From the NCBI RefSeq assembly GCF_003055625.1, contig NZ_CP028811.1, positions 2,170,001 to 2,234,000 on the forward strand: a DNA stretch of 64,000 nucleotides, written 5' to 3'. Origin of the DNA: Flavobacterium magnum. GTDB lineage: Bacteria; Bacteroidota; Bacteroidia; Flavobacteriales; Flavobacteriaceae. A model generated the notes under the pieces. It worked only from the letters and a program-made list of their open reading frames with translations. It made no database searches and was not told the DNA's origin. Made by a program: the position numbers and the translations under genes. Numbering within the stretch: the stretch's first letter is position 1; every line of letters starts with the position of its first letter. Shown piece by piece: positions 1 through 8,568 of this stretch.

Positions 1-769
1 GTCGCTTTGTTTGAATAGTTATCTTATCGCCCCAGGTATTACCATCAAGTAGTTTTTCAGCTGGTTCATTAGCATCGGTAAACTTTAGTATCGTTTCTTT
101 ATCGAGCAATAAATCTCCCATACAATTTCCAGTATCGAACAGCACAAATTCGGTTTTGTCTCCGATTTTAATAGGGATTTTTATTCTTCCCTTTCGAATA
201 GTAGCATCTACATAATCTGCTTTCTTGTATTTTTTCGGTAGTTTAGTGTACATTCTTAGGCGATTATTTTTGAAATCAATGACCAAATAACTGTTTTGAA
301 ATAAATCAGGAGCTATTGTCCCTACTAATTTTTGAGATTGCGAATTTATTGAGTCCAGTTGATAAGTGTCTCCATAATTGGGTACTAATGCAATATTTCT
401 GTTTGGAAATGAACTTTTGTCTAATTGAATGTCTATGTCTTTTAGAAAAAAGCTTTTTCTCCCATTTAGATAATATGGAGTCATGGTTGTATCTAACTTT
501 TCCATGATCTCAGGATAATCGTTAGTAAACGGTTTAAAAGAATTTTCATATAACAAAGTAGTCGTAGCACCTAAATCGAATTGCGCACAAAAATTATAGG
601 TCATATTTTCTACTTTTAGAGGAATACTCATCGCCACTTTATCAAAATGTTTTCCATAAATAGTTTCACCATGCCAATCAAAATGTATCCATTGAGAGTT
701 AGTTTGACCAAATAAACACGAAATATTTAGACTGACTAAAAAAATAATGGGTAATAATTTTTGTTTCAT
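1..769 (-). CDS. retropepsin-like aspartyl protease family protein (3' end outside window)
   Basis: The frame is open from an ATG at 769 down to base 1, so only the N-terminal ~256 residues are visible. The protein begins with a signal peptide (MKQKLLPIIFLVSLNISC...) and is probably exported. Two aspartate motifs are visible: FDLGA near residue 64 and LFDTG near residue 212. Between them lies a PDLF-x5-LVIDF stretch that resembles the Gly-x-Asp-Phe-Leu region of bacterial retropepsin-like domains. In that family the D-[TS]-G motif supplies the catalytic aspartate; the first copy here reads D-L-G. The gene is clearly more AT-rich than the rest of the window. Substrate is unknown, and a non-catalytic member is possible. 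Confidence 0.7.
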   Translation of the reverse strand, partial: MKQKLLPIIFLVSLNISCLFGQTNSQWIHFDWHGETIYGKHFDKVAMSIPLKVENMTYNFCAQFDLGATTTLLYENSFKPFTNDYPEIMEKLDTTMTPYYLNGRKSFFLKDIDIQLDKSSFPNRNIALVPNYGDTYQLDSINSQSQKLVGTIAPDLFQNSYLVIDFKNNRLRMYTKLPKKYKKADYVDATIRKGRIKIPIKIGDKTEFVLFDTGNCMGDLLLDKETILKFTDANEPAEKLLDGNTWGDKITIQTKR

Positions 770-930
770 AAAGTTTTTATTTTCTTTTTAAGTTAAAGCT
801 AACACCCAAATATACCCAAACTTTTCCTACACAATTCCAAGTTCTAAACAAAACCGACAACAAACACCAATCACCGAAAATCTACAGCTACTCCCTGCAA
901 AAACGTACCCACACCTAACACATACCATTT

Positions 931-1197
931 CGTCCCCGCCATCGACCTTCGCGCCCTGACCATTGACGTTCGCGTCCCCGCCATCAACCTTCGCGTCCTC
1001 ACCATCGACGTTCGCGTCCTTGCCATCGACGTTCGCGCCTCGACCATCGACGTTCGCGCCCTGACCATCAACCTTCGCGTACTCGCCATCGACGTTCGCG
1101 CCTCAGCCATCAACCTTCGCGTCCCCACCATCGACGTTCGCGCCATGACCATTGACGTTCGCGTGCTCACCATCGACGTTCGCGCGCTGGTCATCGG
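931..1197. repeat. 21-bp tandem repeat array, 12 full copies plus a partial
   Basis: Twelve contiguous 21-bp units run from 931 to 1182, followed by 15 bases of a thirteenth. The consensus is about CGYSCTSRCCATCGACGTTCG. Units differ mainly at positions 3-9 and in ATCGACG versus ATCAACC. The array is GC-rich inside AT-rich flanks. Because 21 is a multiple of three it stays open in some frames: the plus strand reads heptads such as VRVLTID, and the minus strand reads ARTSMV heptads. Neither frame has a convincing start, ribosome site or recognisable domain. I annotate it as a repeat, not a gene. Confidence 0.9.
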
Positions 1198-1396
1198 ATA
1201 GGCTGCGGAGGTATAGAAACGCTGCACATCACTATTGATATAAATTTTCAAAATATCATTCGTTTCAAAACATTATCGATGTTAAAAATGTTATAAAAAT
1301 AAACTAATAACAAAAAATTAAGAAATAAACTGTTTATTTCGTCGCATGGTTCGCCGGAAGCGAGCCAATATTCCTAACCCTTAACACTTTATAAAG

Positions 1397-2293
1397 ATGA
1401 ATGGAAAGCAAAAAAACAAGCTCGCGTCGTACATCGTGACCGCAGCCATCGAAACCGAAGCCGATCCGGCAATCCTCGCCCAAATGCCCGATGCCCTGTT
1501 GCATCTCGCGGCCCTCAGGGCCGCCATTGCAAAAATCGAGCAGGCGTCTGCAGCACAGCTGCATTATGCCCAACGTGCCACCGGCAACAAGAACGAGGCG
1601 CGCCTCGCGCTCGAAGAGGCCGTGTTCAACGGTACCGCAGCACTCTGTGCGCTGTGCACCAGGCTGAAGGATGTGACCCTCGCGGAAGAATGGAACCTGA
1701 GTGTCAACACGCTTCAAAAGATGAGGGACCACAACCTGTTTGCCACCGCCACCAACCTCGTTACGGCAATGCAGCCCTACGCCACCGAGCTCGAGGCCTA
1801 TGGGATCCCTAAAAACAGCAACTCCGCCTTCACGGATACCATCGCGCTTTTCGGCGCCCTGATGCCAAAGCCACGCGAGAACCAGCTCAGCGAAAAGGAA
1901 GCCTCACTGCAGCTGCTCGAAGGCTTCAACGACGCGCAGGCCGCCGCGACCGGGCTCGATACCCTCGCCAACATGCTGCGCAAGCGCGAACCGGCCTTCT
2001 ACGCCGACTACCGCAACCGCCGCACCGCACTCAAAACCCCCGCCCGTCCGTATGCCGCCACGGGCAACGTGACCGACAACGCCGGCAATCCGCTGCGCTA
2101 CGTCAGCGTCGCCATCGACGGCCTGCCGGACGCCGTCAGGACCACCAATAAAGGCAACTTCCGCTTCCAGACCCTCCCGGACGGCGTCCACACCCTGCAC
2201 TTCCGCCTTCACGGCTACCAGGATCAGTCCCACGCCATCTCCGTAAACCAGCACCGCAGCGACCGCATGACTATCGAGCTCAGGGAATCATAA
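1397..2293 (+). CDS. hypothetical protein with C-terminal CarboxypepD_reg-like domain
   Basis: This 298-residue protein has no signal peptide. Residues 1-205 are rich in Ala, Leu and Glu and look mostly helical; I do not recognise that part. Residues ~213-295 fit a carboxypeptidase regulatory-like Ig fold (ATGNVTDNAGNPLRYVSVAI ... TTNKGNFRF ... LHGYQD). In secreted Bacteroidota proteins that fold is a common extracellular module, so its presence without an export signal is odd. Codon use is strongly GC-rich, in sharp contrast with the AT-rich bases up to ~1390. A good terminator follows at 2320-2345. Function unknown. Confidence 0.75.
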   Translation: MNGKQKNKLASYIVTAAIETEADPAILAQMPDALLHLAALRAAIAKIEQASAAQLHYAQRATGNKNEARLALEEAVFNGTAALCALCTRLKDVTLAEEWNLSVNTLQKMRDHNLFATATNLVTAMQPYATELEAYGIPKNSNSAFTDTIALFGALMPKPRENQLSEKEASLQLLEGFNDAQAAATGLDTLANMLRKREPAFYADYRNRRTALKTPARPYAATGNVTDNAGNPLRYVSVAIDGLPDAVRTTNKGNFRFQTLPDGVHTLHFRLHGYQDQSHAISVNQHRSDRMTIELRES

Positions 2294-2319
2294 TTGGCGG
2301 TCCGCTCAAGTCCCCCAAT

Positions 2320-2345
2320 GCGCCGACCCCTACGGCGCTTTTTTT
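2320..2345 (+). terminator. rho-independent terminator
   Basis: GCGCCG (2320-2325) pairs with CGGCGC (2333-2338) across a 7-nt loop and is followed by seven T. It ends the transcript of the gene at 1397-2293. Confidence 0.85.
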
Positions 2346-2700
2346 ATGCCAATGTCCAAACTTACAAGCAGTAATATCAAGCATATTACCCGACTCCAAT
2401 CATCACTGTGACCGCGACTTGAATATGTCACTCTGCCCTTCCGCTTCGAAGCGGGCACCTGCATTCCGAAGATTCCGTTAAAAAATCATAACTGTCTGAG
2501 CGCAGCGAGTTTTTTGATTTGCTTCGCCTGTTCGCGCTAATGCGCTCGGGTTAGGAATCGAGGAATAGCAGGTCGCTGACCCGAGGCCAGCGGCCGAACT
2601 GGGCGTAGCCAGAAGGGGTGAGGCTTGAATTTTTGCTTCTTTTGTGTCAAGACAAAAGAAGAAGATTAAACTTTTTCCCTAAATTTGAACTATCTTTTCA
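2346..2700. other. non-coding stretch with several palindromes, possible intergenic repeat element
   Basis: No gene is visible in these ~350 bases. They hold a perfect 14-bp palindrome CCGCTTCGAAGCGG (2441-2454), and a hairpin CTTCTTTTGT / ACAAAAGAAG (2636-2645 with 2652-2661). GC-rich islands such as GAGCGCAGCGAG and GCGCTAATGCGC are also present. The composition and hairpins suggest a dispersed intergenic element or a structured RNA, but no second copy occurs in this window. Confidence 0.5.
2680..2687 (+). promoter_or_regulatory. putative -7 element (TAAATTTG) of the subtilisin gene
   Basis: TAAATTTG matches the Bacteroidota -7 consensus TAnnTTTG and lies 19 bases before the ATG at 2707. 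No TTG-type -33 box stands at the expected spacing, so support is partial. Confidence 0.35.
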
Positions 2701-2706
2701 AATGCT

Positions 2707-4323
2707 ATGAAAAAAGTTATCCTGATACTGTTCTTAACCCTGTCAACGGCACTGTCAGCACAACAGGACGCCTGGATATACTTCACCGACAAGCCCAACG
2801 CCGCCGGCTACCTCGCCAATCCCCTGAGCATGCTCACGCAAAGGTCCCTCGACCGCCGCGCCGCACAAAATATCGCACTCGACGTCAAAGACGTTCCCAT
2901 CAGCCAGGATTACATCGATACGGTGTCGTCGACACCCGGCGTGACCGTCTACGCCAGATCGAAATGGCTCAACGCCGTACACGTCCGCGGCACAGTGGCC
3001 GACATTCAGTCATTGCTGGATTACACCTTCGTAAGTGCCATAGATTTCGCCGATGACACACTCGATGCCAATGGCAACCGGCCCGCCATGGCACACCGTC
3101 CGGCATCGTTTCTCAAGGCGCAGGAAACCATGGTCAACCTGCCTTACGGCAATTCGCAGAACCAGGTAGCCATGCTCCAGGGCAACCAGCTCCATGTCGA
3201 TGACTACACCGGTGCCGGAAAGGTCATTGCCGTACTCGATGCGGGCTTCCCCGGCGTAGATGTGCTCGATGCCTTTTCGCGGCTGCGCAACAACAACCAC
3301 ATCCTCGGCGGCTATGATTTCGTAAACCGGGTGCCCGACTTCTATACGTCAAACAACCACGGCACGGCAGTACTCTCCACCATGGGCGCCTATGTGCAGG
3401 ACCAGATTGTGGGCACCGCCCCGGATGCCGATTATTACCTCTTTATCACCGAAAGCAACGTCGATGAAAATCCCCTCGAGGAATCGCTCTGGGTGGAAGC
3501 CGCCGAAGAGGCCGACCGTTTGGGAGCCGACATCATCACGACATCATTAGGGTATTTTCACTTCGTAAATCCTGCATACAATTACGATTACAGCGATATG
3601 AACGGCACCAAAGCGTTTATCTCGCGTGGTGCAGACATTGCCTTTACGCGCGGCATCGTTGTAGTAGCTTCAGCAGGGAATTCGGGCGGCAGTGCGACCG
3701 ACCCACACATCAGCGTGCCTGCAGATGCTTTCAACGTACTTGCGGTTGGTGCCGTAAATGCCACTGAACAGCATGCGGTGTTCAGCTCCATCGGCCCGAG
3801 TGCCGACGGGCGTGTAAAGCCCGATGTCGTGGCCCAGGGCGAACAGGCCATCGTGGTAAACAGCTCCGGTGACATCCAGGGTGCCAACGGGACATCGTTT
3901 TCAGCGCCCATCATCGCCGGACTCACCGCCTGTCTCTGGCAGGCATTGCCCAACAAGACCAATGCAGAGATCGTCAGCCTGATCAGGCAGTCGGCCGACC
4001 ATTATAACAGTCCTGATGCAATGTTTGGTTACGGCATTCCCGATTTCGCCGCCGCCGTCACTGCCGCGGGTATTGAGGATGAGGTACTGCCCTTATATGC
4101 CGTATATCCCAATCCGGTAAAAGAGACGCTTTCCATCAAAACCGAAAATTTTTCGGTCCCTGCCGTGATCGTGCTTTACAATGCCACCGGGCAGCTGGTT
4201 TTCAAACAGCAGATCAACGCACCGCTTTCGCAGATAGACCTGCAGCAACTCGCACAAGGCATATACCTCTACAAAATTTCAGCCGATAACGTCCAGGCAA
4301 CCGGCAGGATCATAAAACAATAA
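2707..4323 (+). CDS. S8 family subtilisin-like serine peptidase with T9SS C-terminal sorting domain
   Basis: A 538-residue secreted protease. A signal peptide ends near residue 18 (ALSAQQ). A propeptide-like region follows, then the S8 catalytic domain (~165-455): Asp178 in VIAVLDAG, His218 in NNHGTAV, oxyanion Asn325 in SAGNSGG and Ser397 in GTSFSAP. All three triad residues are present, so it should be active. Residues ~465-538 form a type IX sorting tail with YPNP near its start and GIYLYKI near its end, predicting export through the type IX system and surface attachment or release. The nitronate monooxygenase gene starts 9 bases after its stop, so the two may be co-transcribed. Natural substrate unknown. 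Confidence 0.93.
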   Translation: MKKVILILFLTLSTALSAQQDAWIYFTDKPNAAGYLANPLSMLTQRSLDRRAAQNIALDVKDVPISQDYIDTVSSTPGVTVYARSKWLNAVHVRGTVADIQSLLDYTFVSAIDFADDTLDANGNRPAMAHRPASFLKAQETMVNLPYGNSQNQVAMLQGNQLHVDDYTGAGKVIAVLDAGFPGVDVLDAFSRLRNNNHILGGYDFVNRVPDFYTSNNHGTAVLSTMGAYVQDQIVGTAPDADYYLFITESNVDENPLEESLWVEAAEEADRLGADIITTSLGYFHFVNPAYNYDYSDMNGTKAFISRGADIAFTRGIVVVASAGNSGGSATDPHISVPADAFNVLAVGAVNATEQHAVFSSIGPSADGRVKPDVVAQGEQAIVVNSSGDIQGANGTSFSAPIIAGLTACLWQALPNKTNAEIVSLIRQSADHYNSPDAMFGYGIPDFAAAVTAAGIEDEVLPLYAVYPNPVKETLSIKTENFSVPAVIVLYNATGQLVFKQQINAPLSQIDLQQLAQGIYLYKISADNVQATGRIIKQ

Positions 4324-4332
4324 GACGCTTTC

Positions 4333-5271
4333 ATGAATAAGATTACAAGCCTTTTTGAAATCAAGTACCCCATAATCCAGGGCGGCATGATTTGGAACAG
4401 CGGCTATAAACTGGCAGCAGCGGTAAGCAATTCGGGTGGATTGGGGCTGATCGGCGCCGGATCGATGTATCCCGACGTATTGCGGGAGCACATCCGTAAG
4501 TGCAAGGCGGCAACGGCAAAACCGTTTGGTGTAAATGTCCCGATGCTGTATCCCAATATCGAGGAAATCATGGACATTTTGGTTGCGGAGGGCGTCAGGA
4601 TTGTCTTCACCTCGGCAGGAAACCCCAAAACCTGGACCGCCTTCCTGAAGGAAAAGGGCATCACTGTGGCACACGTCGTCAGCAGCTCGAAATTTGCACT
4701 CAAGGCGCAGGAGGCCGGCGTCGATGCCGTAGTGGCAGAGGGCTTCGAAGCCGGAGGACATAACGGACGCGAGGAAACCACGACGTTCACCCTGATCCCG
4801 ATGGTGAAAGAAAAAATCAGCATTCCTTTAATTGCCGCAGGCGGTATTGCAACCGGACGGGGCATGCTCGCTGCCATGGTACTCGGTGCAGATGGCGTAC
4901 AGATGGGAAGCCGTTTTGCAGCATCGGCAGAGAGTTCCGCGCACGAGGCGTTTAAGCGGCTGGTGGTCGGACTCGAAGAAGGGGAGACCCACGTAACGCT
5001 TAAGGAACTGGCGCCCGTGCGGTTGATCAAGAATAAATTTTATCACGACGTACAGGAACTATACACGAGCGCGCCGACCAAAGAAGCGTTGATTGAATTG
5101 CTGGGCCGCGCACGCGCAAAACGCGGCATGTTTGAAGGGGATCTGGTGGAAGGGGAACTCGAAATCGGGCAGGTTTCCGGCCTGATCAGGGACATCAAAC
5201 CCGTCTGTGAGATCATTGAGGACATCATTCGTGACTTTGAGCAGGCGGTAAAACAGCAGTACCATTTTTAA
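4333..5271 (+). CDS. nitronate monooxygenase / NAD(P)H-dependent flavin oxidoreductase (2-nitropropane dioxygenase family)
   Basis: A 312-residue cytosolic TIM-barrel flavoprotein. The family motif QGGM is at residues 16-19. AGGHNGREE contains His143, the position of the catalytic base in nitronate monooxygenases. AAGGIATG (168-175) and GADGVQMGSRF (185-195) form the FMN phosphate-binding site. Nitronate monooxygenases oxidise alkyl nitronates using FMN and oxygen. The same fold includes FabK enoyl-ACP reductases, and sequence alone does not fully separate the two; the AGGH context fits either. It lies 9 bases after the subtilisin gene and 6 bases before the phosphatase gene. Confidence 0.85.
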   Translation: MNKITSLFEIKYPIIQGGMIWNSGYKLAAAVSNSGGLGLIGAGSMYPDVLREHIRKCKAATAKPFGVNVPMLYPNIEEIMDILVAEGVRIVFTSAGNPKTWTAFLKEKGITVAHVVSSSKFALKAQEAGVDAVVAEGFEAGGHNGREETTTFTLIPMVKEKISIPLIAAGGIATGRGMLAAMVLGADGVQMGSRFAASAESSAHEAFKRLVVGLEEGETHVTLKELAPVRLIKNKFYHDVQELYTSAPTKEALIELLGRARAKRGMFEGDLVEGELEIGQVSGLIRDIKPVCEIIEDIIRDFEQAVKQQYHF

Positions 5272-5277
5272 ACCATT

Positions 5278-6888
5278 ATGAAGAAGAAATTACTTTTATT
5301 GCTGCTGGCGCCACTGGCCCTTTCGGCACAACAGCGTCCGAAACTGGTCGTAGGTATCGTTGTTGACCAGATGAAAATGGAATACCTCTACCGCTTCTCA
5401 TCTGATTTCACAAAGAACGGTTTTAAGAAGCTGATGGACGACGGCTTCGTTTTCGAAAACATGCATTACAACTACATGCCCACGTATACCGCGCCCGGAC
5501 ACGCTTCTATTTACACGGGCACCACGCCGTCGGTTCACGGTATTGTCAGCAATGAGTGGTATTCAGCCAGTACGGGCAAGGAACGCTATTGCACCGATGA
5601 TGCCGGCGTGACAACTGTCGGTAACGGCACCCCACAGGAAGGCGCCATGTCACCGAAAAACCTGCTTGCCACGACCATCACTGATGAACTGCGGCTTTCA
5701 ACCAATTTTAAGGGCAAAGTGATCGGGATGAGCCTGAAGGACCGCGGTGCCATCCTGCCGGCGGGGCATTTTGCGAACTGGGCTTTCTGGTACAGCAAGA
5801 CAGGTGAATTTATTTCGAGTACCTTTTATGGACAGCAATTGCCGGAGTGGGTAACGAAGTTTAATGCGCAGAAAAGGTTCATGTCGTACATCAATAAGGG
5901 CTGGGATTTGCTTTTGCCGGAAGAAGCCTACAACGAAAGTCTCGCCGATGACAACAAGTATGAAGGGAAACTCTATGGCAAGGCACCGGTTTTCCCGTAT
6001 GACCTTAAGGAAATGTACGCGAAAAATGATGCAGGGATACTGCGCGCCACGCCCTTCGGGAATGACCTGTTGCTCGAGTTTGCGAAGGTTGCCGTGGATC
6101 AGGAAAGTTTGGGCGTCGATAATGACACGGACTTCCTGACCGTGAGTTTTTCCTCGACGGATTATGTAGGGCATATCATCGGACCAAGATCGGTCGAATT
6201 GCAGGACACCTATCTGCGTTTGGATCGTAATATCGCAGACCTCATTGCGTACCTCGACGGTAAAGTGGGCAAAGGCAACTATCTGATGTTCCTTACCGCG
6301 GACCACGCCGGGGCTGAAAATGTCACGTTCCTTAAAGACCACAAATACGATGTGACGAACATTCCTTTCGGCGAAATGTCCAAAAACCTGAAGCAGTTTT
6401 CCCTGGATACTTTTGGGACAGACGTTATTGCCGATTTTTCCAACAACAACCTGTACCTGAACAGGCAGGCACTCAAGGATAAATCGCTGGAGCCTGAAAA
6501 GGTCAAAAGCGCACTGTCCGATTACCTGATGACGCTGCCGCAAACCAAACGGGTGTATTCAAAAGAAGTCATCATACATGCCGGCGGCGCCGATTATTAT
6601 TTGAGTTGCATTGCAAAAGGATATGATCCGCGCGAAAACGGGGACCTGGTGGTGTTGTTCCGTCCCGGCTACATCGAATACGGACCCACGGGCACATCGC
6701 ACGGCACGCCTTACAGTTATGACACGCATGTTCCGGCGATATTTTACGGTTGGCATGTCAGGAAAGGCATCTCGCACGATAAAAAAACCATCACGCAGAT
6801 TGCCCCGACATTGGCACAAAAATTGGGGATCACATTCCCTAATGGCTCCGAGTGCATCGTTTTGCCTGAAATTTTAAACGAAGAATAA
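5278..6888 (+). CDS. alkaline phosphatase, PafA-like (nucleotide pyrophosphatase/phosphodiesterase superfamily)
   Basis: A 536-residue periplasmic or surface phosphatase with a signal peptide cleaved near ALSAQQ. The zinc-binding and active-site pattern of the PafA group is visible. Asp30 sits in GIVVDQM; the likely nucleophile Thr71 is in MPTYTAPGHASIYTG; Lys and Arg are in SLKDRGA near residue 157. Further metal ligands are Asp and His in STDYVGH, the DH pair in LTADHAGA, and the late His in DTHVPAIFYG. PafA from flavobacteria is a broad phosphate-monoester hydrolase that releases phosphate outside the cell. There is no T9SS tail. Its stop codon overlaps the start of the next gene by one base (TAATG). 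Confidence 0.9.
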   Translation: MKKKLLLLLLAPLALSAQQRPKLVVGIVVDQMKMEYLYRFSSDFTKNGFKKLMDDGFVFENMHYNYMPTYTAPGHASIYTGTTPSVHGIVSNEWYSASTGKERYCTDDAGVTTVGNGTPQEGAMSPKNLLATTITDELRLSTNFKGKVIGMSLKDRGAILPAGHFANWAFWYSKTGEFISSTFYGQQLPEWVTKFNAQKRFMSYINKGWDLLLPEEAYNESLADDNKYEGKLYGKAPVFPYDLKEMYAKNDAGILRATPFGNDLLLEFAKVAVDQESLGVDNDTDFLTVSFSSTDYVGHIIGPRSVELQDTYLRLDRNIADLIAYLDGKVGKGNYLMFLTADHAGAENVTFLKDHKYDVTNIPFGEMSKNLKQFSLDTFGTDVIADFSNNNLYLNRQALKDKSLEPEKVKSALSDYLMTLPQTKRVYSKEVIIHAGGADYYLSCIAKGYDPRENGDLVVLFRPGYIEYGPTGTSHGTPYSYDTHVPAIFYGWHVRKGISHDKKTITQIAPTLAQKLGITFPNGSECIVLPEILNEE

Positions 6889-7247
6889 TGGTCACCGAAA
6901 CTTTTGCAAAATCATTTGCCGACACCTGGGCCGCTGCCTGGAATGCCCATAATCTTGATGCCATCCTCTCGCATTACTCCGATAATTTCACGATTGAAAC
7001 CCCGATGGCGGCAAAGCTGTTGGCCGGTAACGAGGGCGTCGTGCACGGAAAGGAAGCGGTTCGCGAATATTGGCAGATCGGGTTGCAGCGTATTCCTGAC
7101 CTGCATTTCGAAATACTCGACGTACTGACCGGCATCAACAGCCTGACGATTTACTACATCAATACCGCGACCGGGAGGAAATCGGCCGAAAGCCTGTTTT
7201 TCAATGACACCGGAAAAATACACCGCGCTTTTGTGATGTATTCTTAA
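6888..7247 (+). CDS. NTF2-like (SnoaL-type) small protein
   Basis: A 119-residue protein with the pattern of the NTF2-like fold: an N-terminal helix containing AAWNAHNLDAILSHYSDNF, then GKEAVREYW and a final sheet ending in HRAFVMYS. Such proteins act as small-molecule isomerases, hydratases or binding proteins; no substrate can be assigned. Its ATG overlaps the phosphatase stop (TAATG), so translation is probably coupled. It converges with lysA, the two stop codons overlapping at 7244-7247. Confidence 0.75.
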   Translation: MVTETFAKSFADTWAAAWNAHNLDAILSHYSDNFTIETPMAAKLLAGNEGVVHGKEAVREYWQIGLQRIPDLHFEILDVLTGINSLTIYYINTATGRKSAESLFFNDTGKIHRAFVMYS

Positions 7248-8452
7248 TCTAACGCAACGTCTACCTGGTTTTTAAGCAGGTCGTCAAACGTTTCACGCTC
7301 ACGGATCAGCAAACCTTTTCCGTTGTACCAAAGCACTTCAGCAGGCCTGAACCTCGAATTGTAATTGGATGACATTGAAAAACAATAAGCCCCCGCATTG
7401 TGGAAACAAAGTATGTTACCTTCGCTGATCTCGTGGATGCGGCAGTTGTTGGCAAACGTATCGGTTTCGCAAATATATCCCACTACAGTATAAAATCGCT
7501 CCTTGCCTTTGGTGTTGGAAATATTTTCAATGTAATGCTGAGATCCGTATAGCATGGGTCGGATCAGATGGTTGAAGCCGCTGTCGATACCCGCAAAAAC
7601 GGTCGAGGTGGTTTGCTTGACGACATTCACCTTCGCCAGGAAATAGCCCGCTTCGCTGACGAGGAATTTTCCGGGCTCAAAAGCGAGCGTGAGTTTCCTG
7701 CCATATTCTTTTTCAAAAGCATTAAAGCGTTTGGAAAGTTTCCTGCCGAGCTCTTCAATGTCTGTCTGTATGTCGCCTTTTTTGTAAGGCACCTTGAATC
7801 CGCTCCCGAAATCCAGGAAGTCCAGTGTTGCAAAATGCTTTGCGGCATCAAACAGGATTTCCGCGGCATACAGGAATACTTCGATGTCGAGGATGTCTGA
7901 GCCCGTATGCATGTGTATGCCGTTGATGTGCATGCCCGTATTTTCCACTATCCTCAAAATATGCGGCATTTGGTGGATCGATATACCAAACTTGCTGTCG
8001 ATATGCCCCACCGAGATGTTGCTGTTGCCACCCGCCATAACATGCGGATTGATGCGGATGCAGACGGGCACCTTAGGGTACCTGGCACCAAAATGCTCGA
8101 GCACGCTGAGGTTGTCGATATTAATCTGTACGCCCAGATGCGCGGCTTCCTCAATCTCTTCGAACGACACGCCGTTTGGGGTGTAGATGATCTTGTTGGG
8201 CTCAAATCCCGCGTGCAGACCCAATTGCACTTCCTGTATCGAGACGGTATCGAGTCCGGCCCCGAGTTTCCTGAACAATTTTAAAATGGCAATGTTCGAT
8301 AGCGCTTTGACTGCATAATTGATACGCAGACTGCCAGTTTTGGAAAAGGCATCGGTGAGCCGGGCGTATTGGGAAGCTATTTTTTCGGCGTCGTAAACGT
8401 AAAGCGGACTTCCGAATGCTGATGCTAATGAAAGCAGGTCTTTTGGCTGCAT
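7244..8452 (-). CDS. lysA: diaminopimelate decarboxylase
   Basis: A 402-residue PLP enzyme making L-lysine from meso-diaminopimelate, the last lysine step. NYAVKAL carries the PLP lysine (residue 49 from this start). HTGSDI, DFGSGFKVPY and EPGKFLVSEAGYF are fold-III decarboxylase motifs. CETDTFANN supplies the active-site Cys that works across the dimer. The frame also extends to a TTG at 8470, but that codon lies inside the -7 box of the predicted promoter (8468-8475). I therefore place the start at the ATG at 8452 (MQPKDLLSL). Confidence 0.95.
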   Translation of the reverse strand: MQPKDLLSLASAFGSPLYVYDAEKIASQYARLTDAFSKTGSLRINYAVKALSNIAILKLFRKLGAGLDTVSIQEVQLGLHAGFEPNKIIYTPNGVSFEEIEEAAHLGVQINIDNLSVLEHFGARYPKVPVCIRINPHVMAGGNSNISVGHIDSKFGISIHQMPHILRIVENTGMHINGIHMHTGSDILDIEVFLYAAEILFDAAKHFATLDFLDFGSGFKVPYKKGDIQTDIEELGRKLSKRFNAFEKEYGRKLTLAFEPGKFLVSEAGYFLAKVNVVKQTTSTVFAGIDSGFNHLIRPMLYGSQHYIENISNTKGKERFYTVVGYICETDTFANNCRIHEISEGNILCFHNAGAYCFSMSSNYNSRFRPAEVLWYNGKGLLIRERETFDDLLKNQVDVALD

Positions 8453-8467
8453 GATTGAAGTTTTGTG

Positions 8468-8498
8468 CAAAACTATGGCAATCAGTCGGTCCGGCCAA
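8468..8498 (-). promoter_or_regulatory. predicted lysA promoter (TTG-N20-TAGTTTTG)
   Basis: On the minus strand TTG (8496-8498), a 20-base spacer and TAGTTTTG (8468-8475) match the Bacteroidota consensus TTTG-N19-21-TAnnTTTG. The start codon at 8452 lies about 10 bases past the expected transcription start. Confidence 0.6.
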
Positions 8499-8568
8499 AA
8501 GACCTGAAGGTAAATAACAAAATGACGTAGAAAGTTTTATTTATAACTCCGAATGCCTTGACGGGACA

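Noticed and set aside
931..1197. CRISPR array
   Set aside because: Units are contiguous 21-bp copies without unique spacers, and there are no cas genes.
871..1251. A 126-residue minus-strand frame with ARTSMV heptads
   Set aside because: It exists only because the 21-bp array has no stops in that frame. It lacks a recognisable domain and a ribosome site, and the plus strand is equally open.
8453..8470. TTG start of lysA
   Set aside because: The codon lies inside the predicted -7 box; the ATG at 8452 is a better start.
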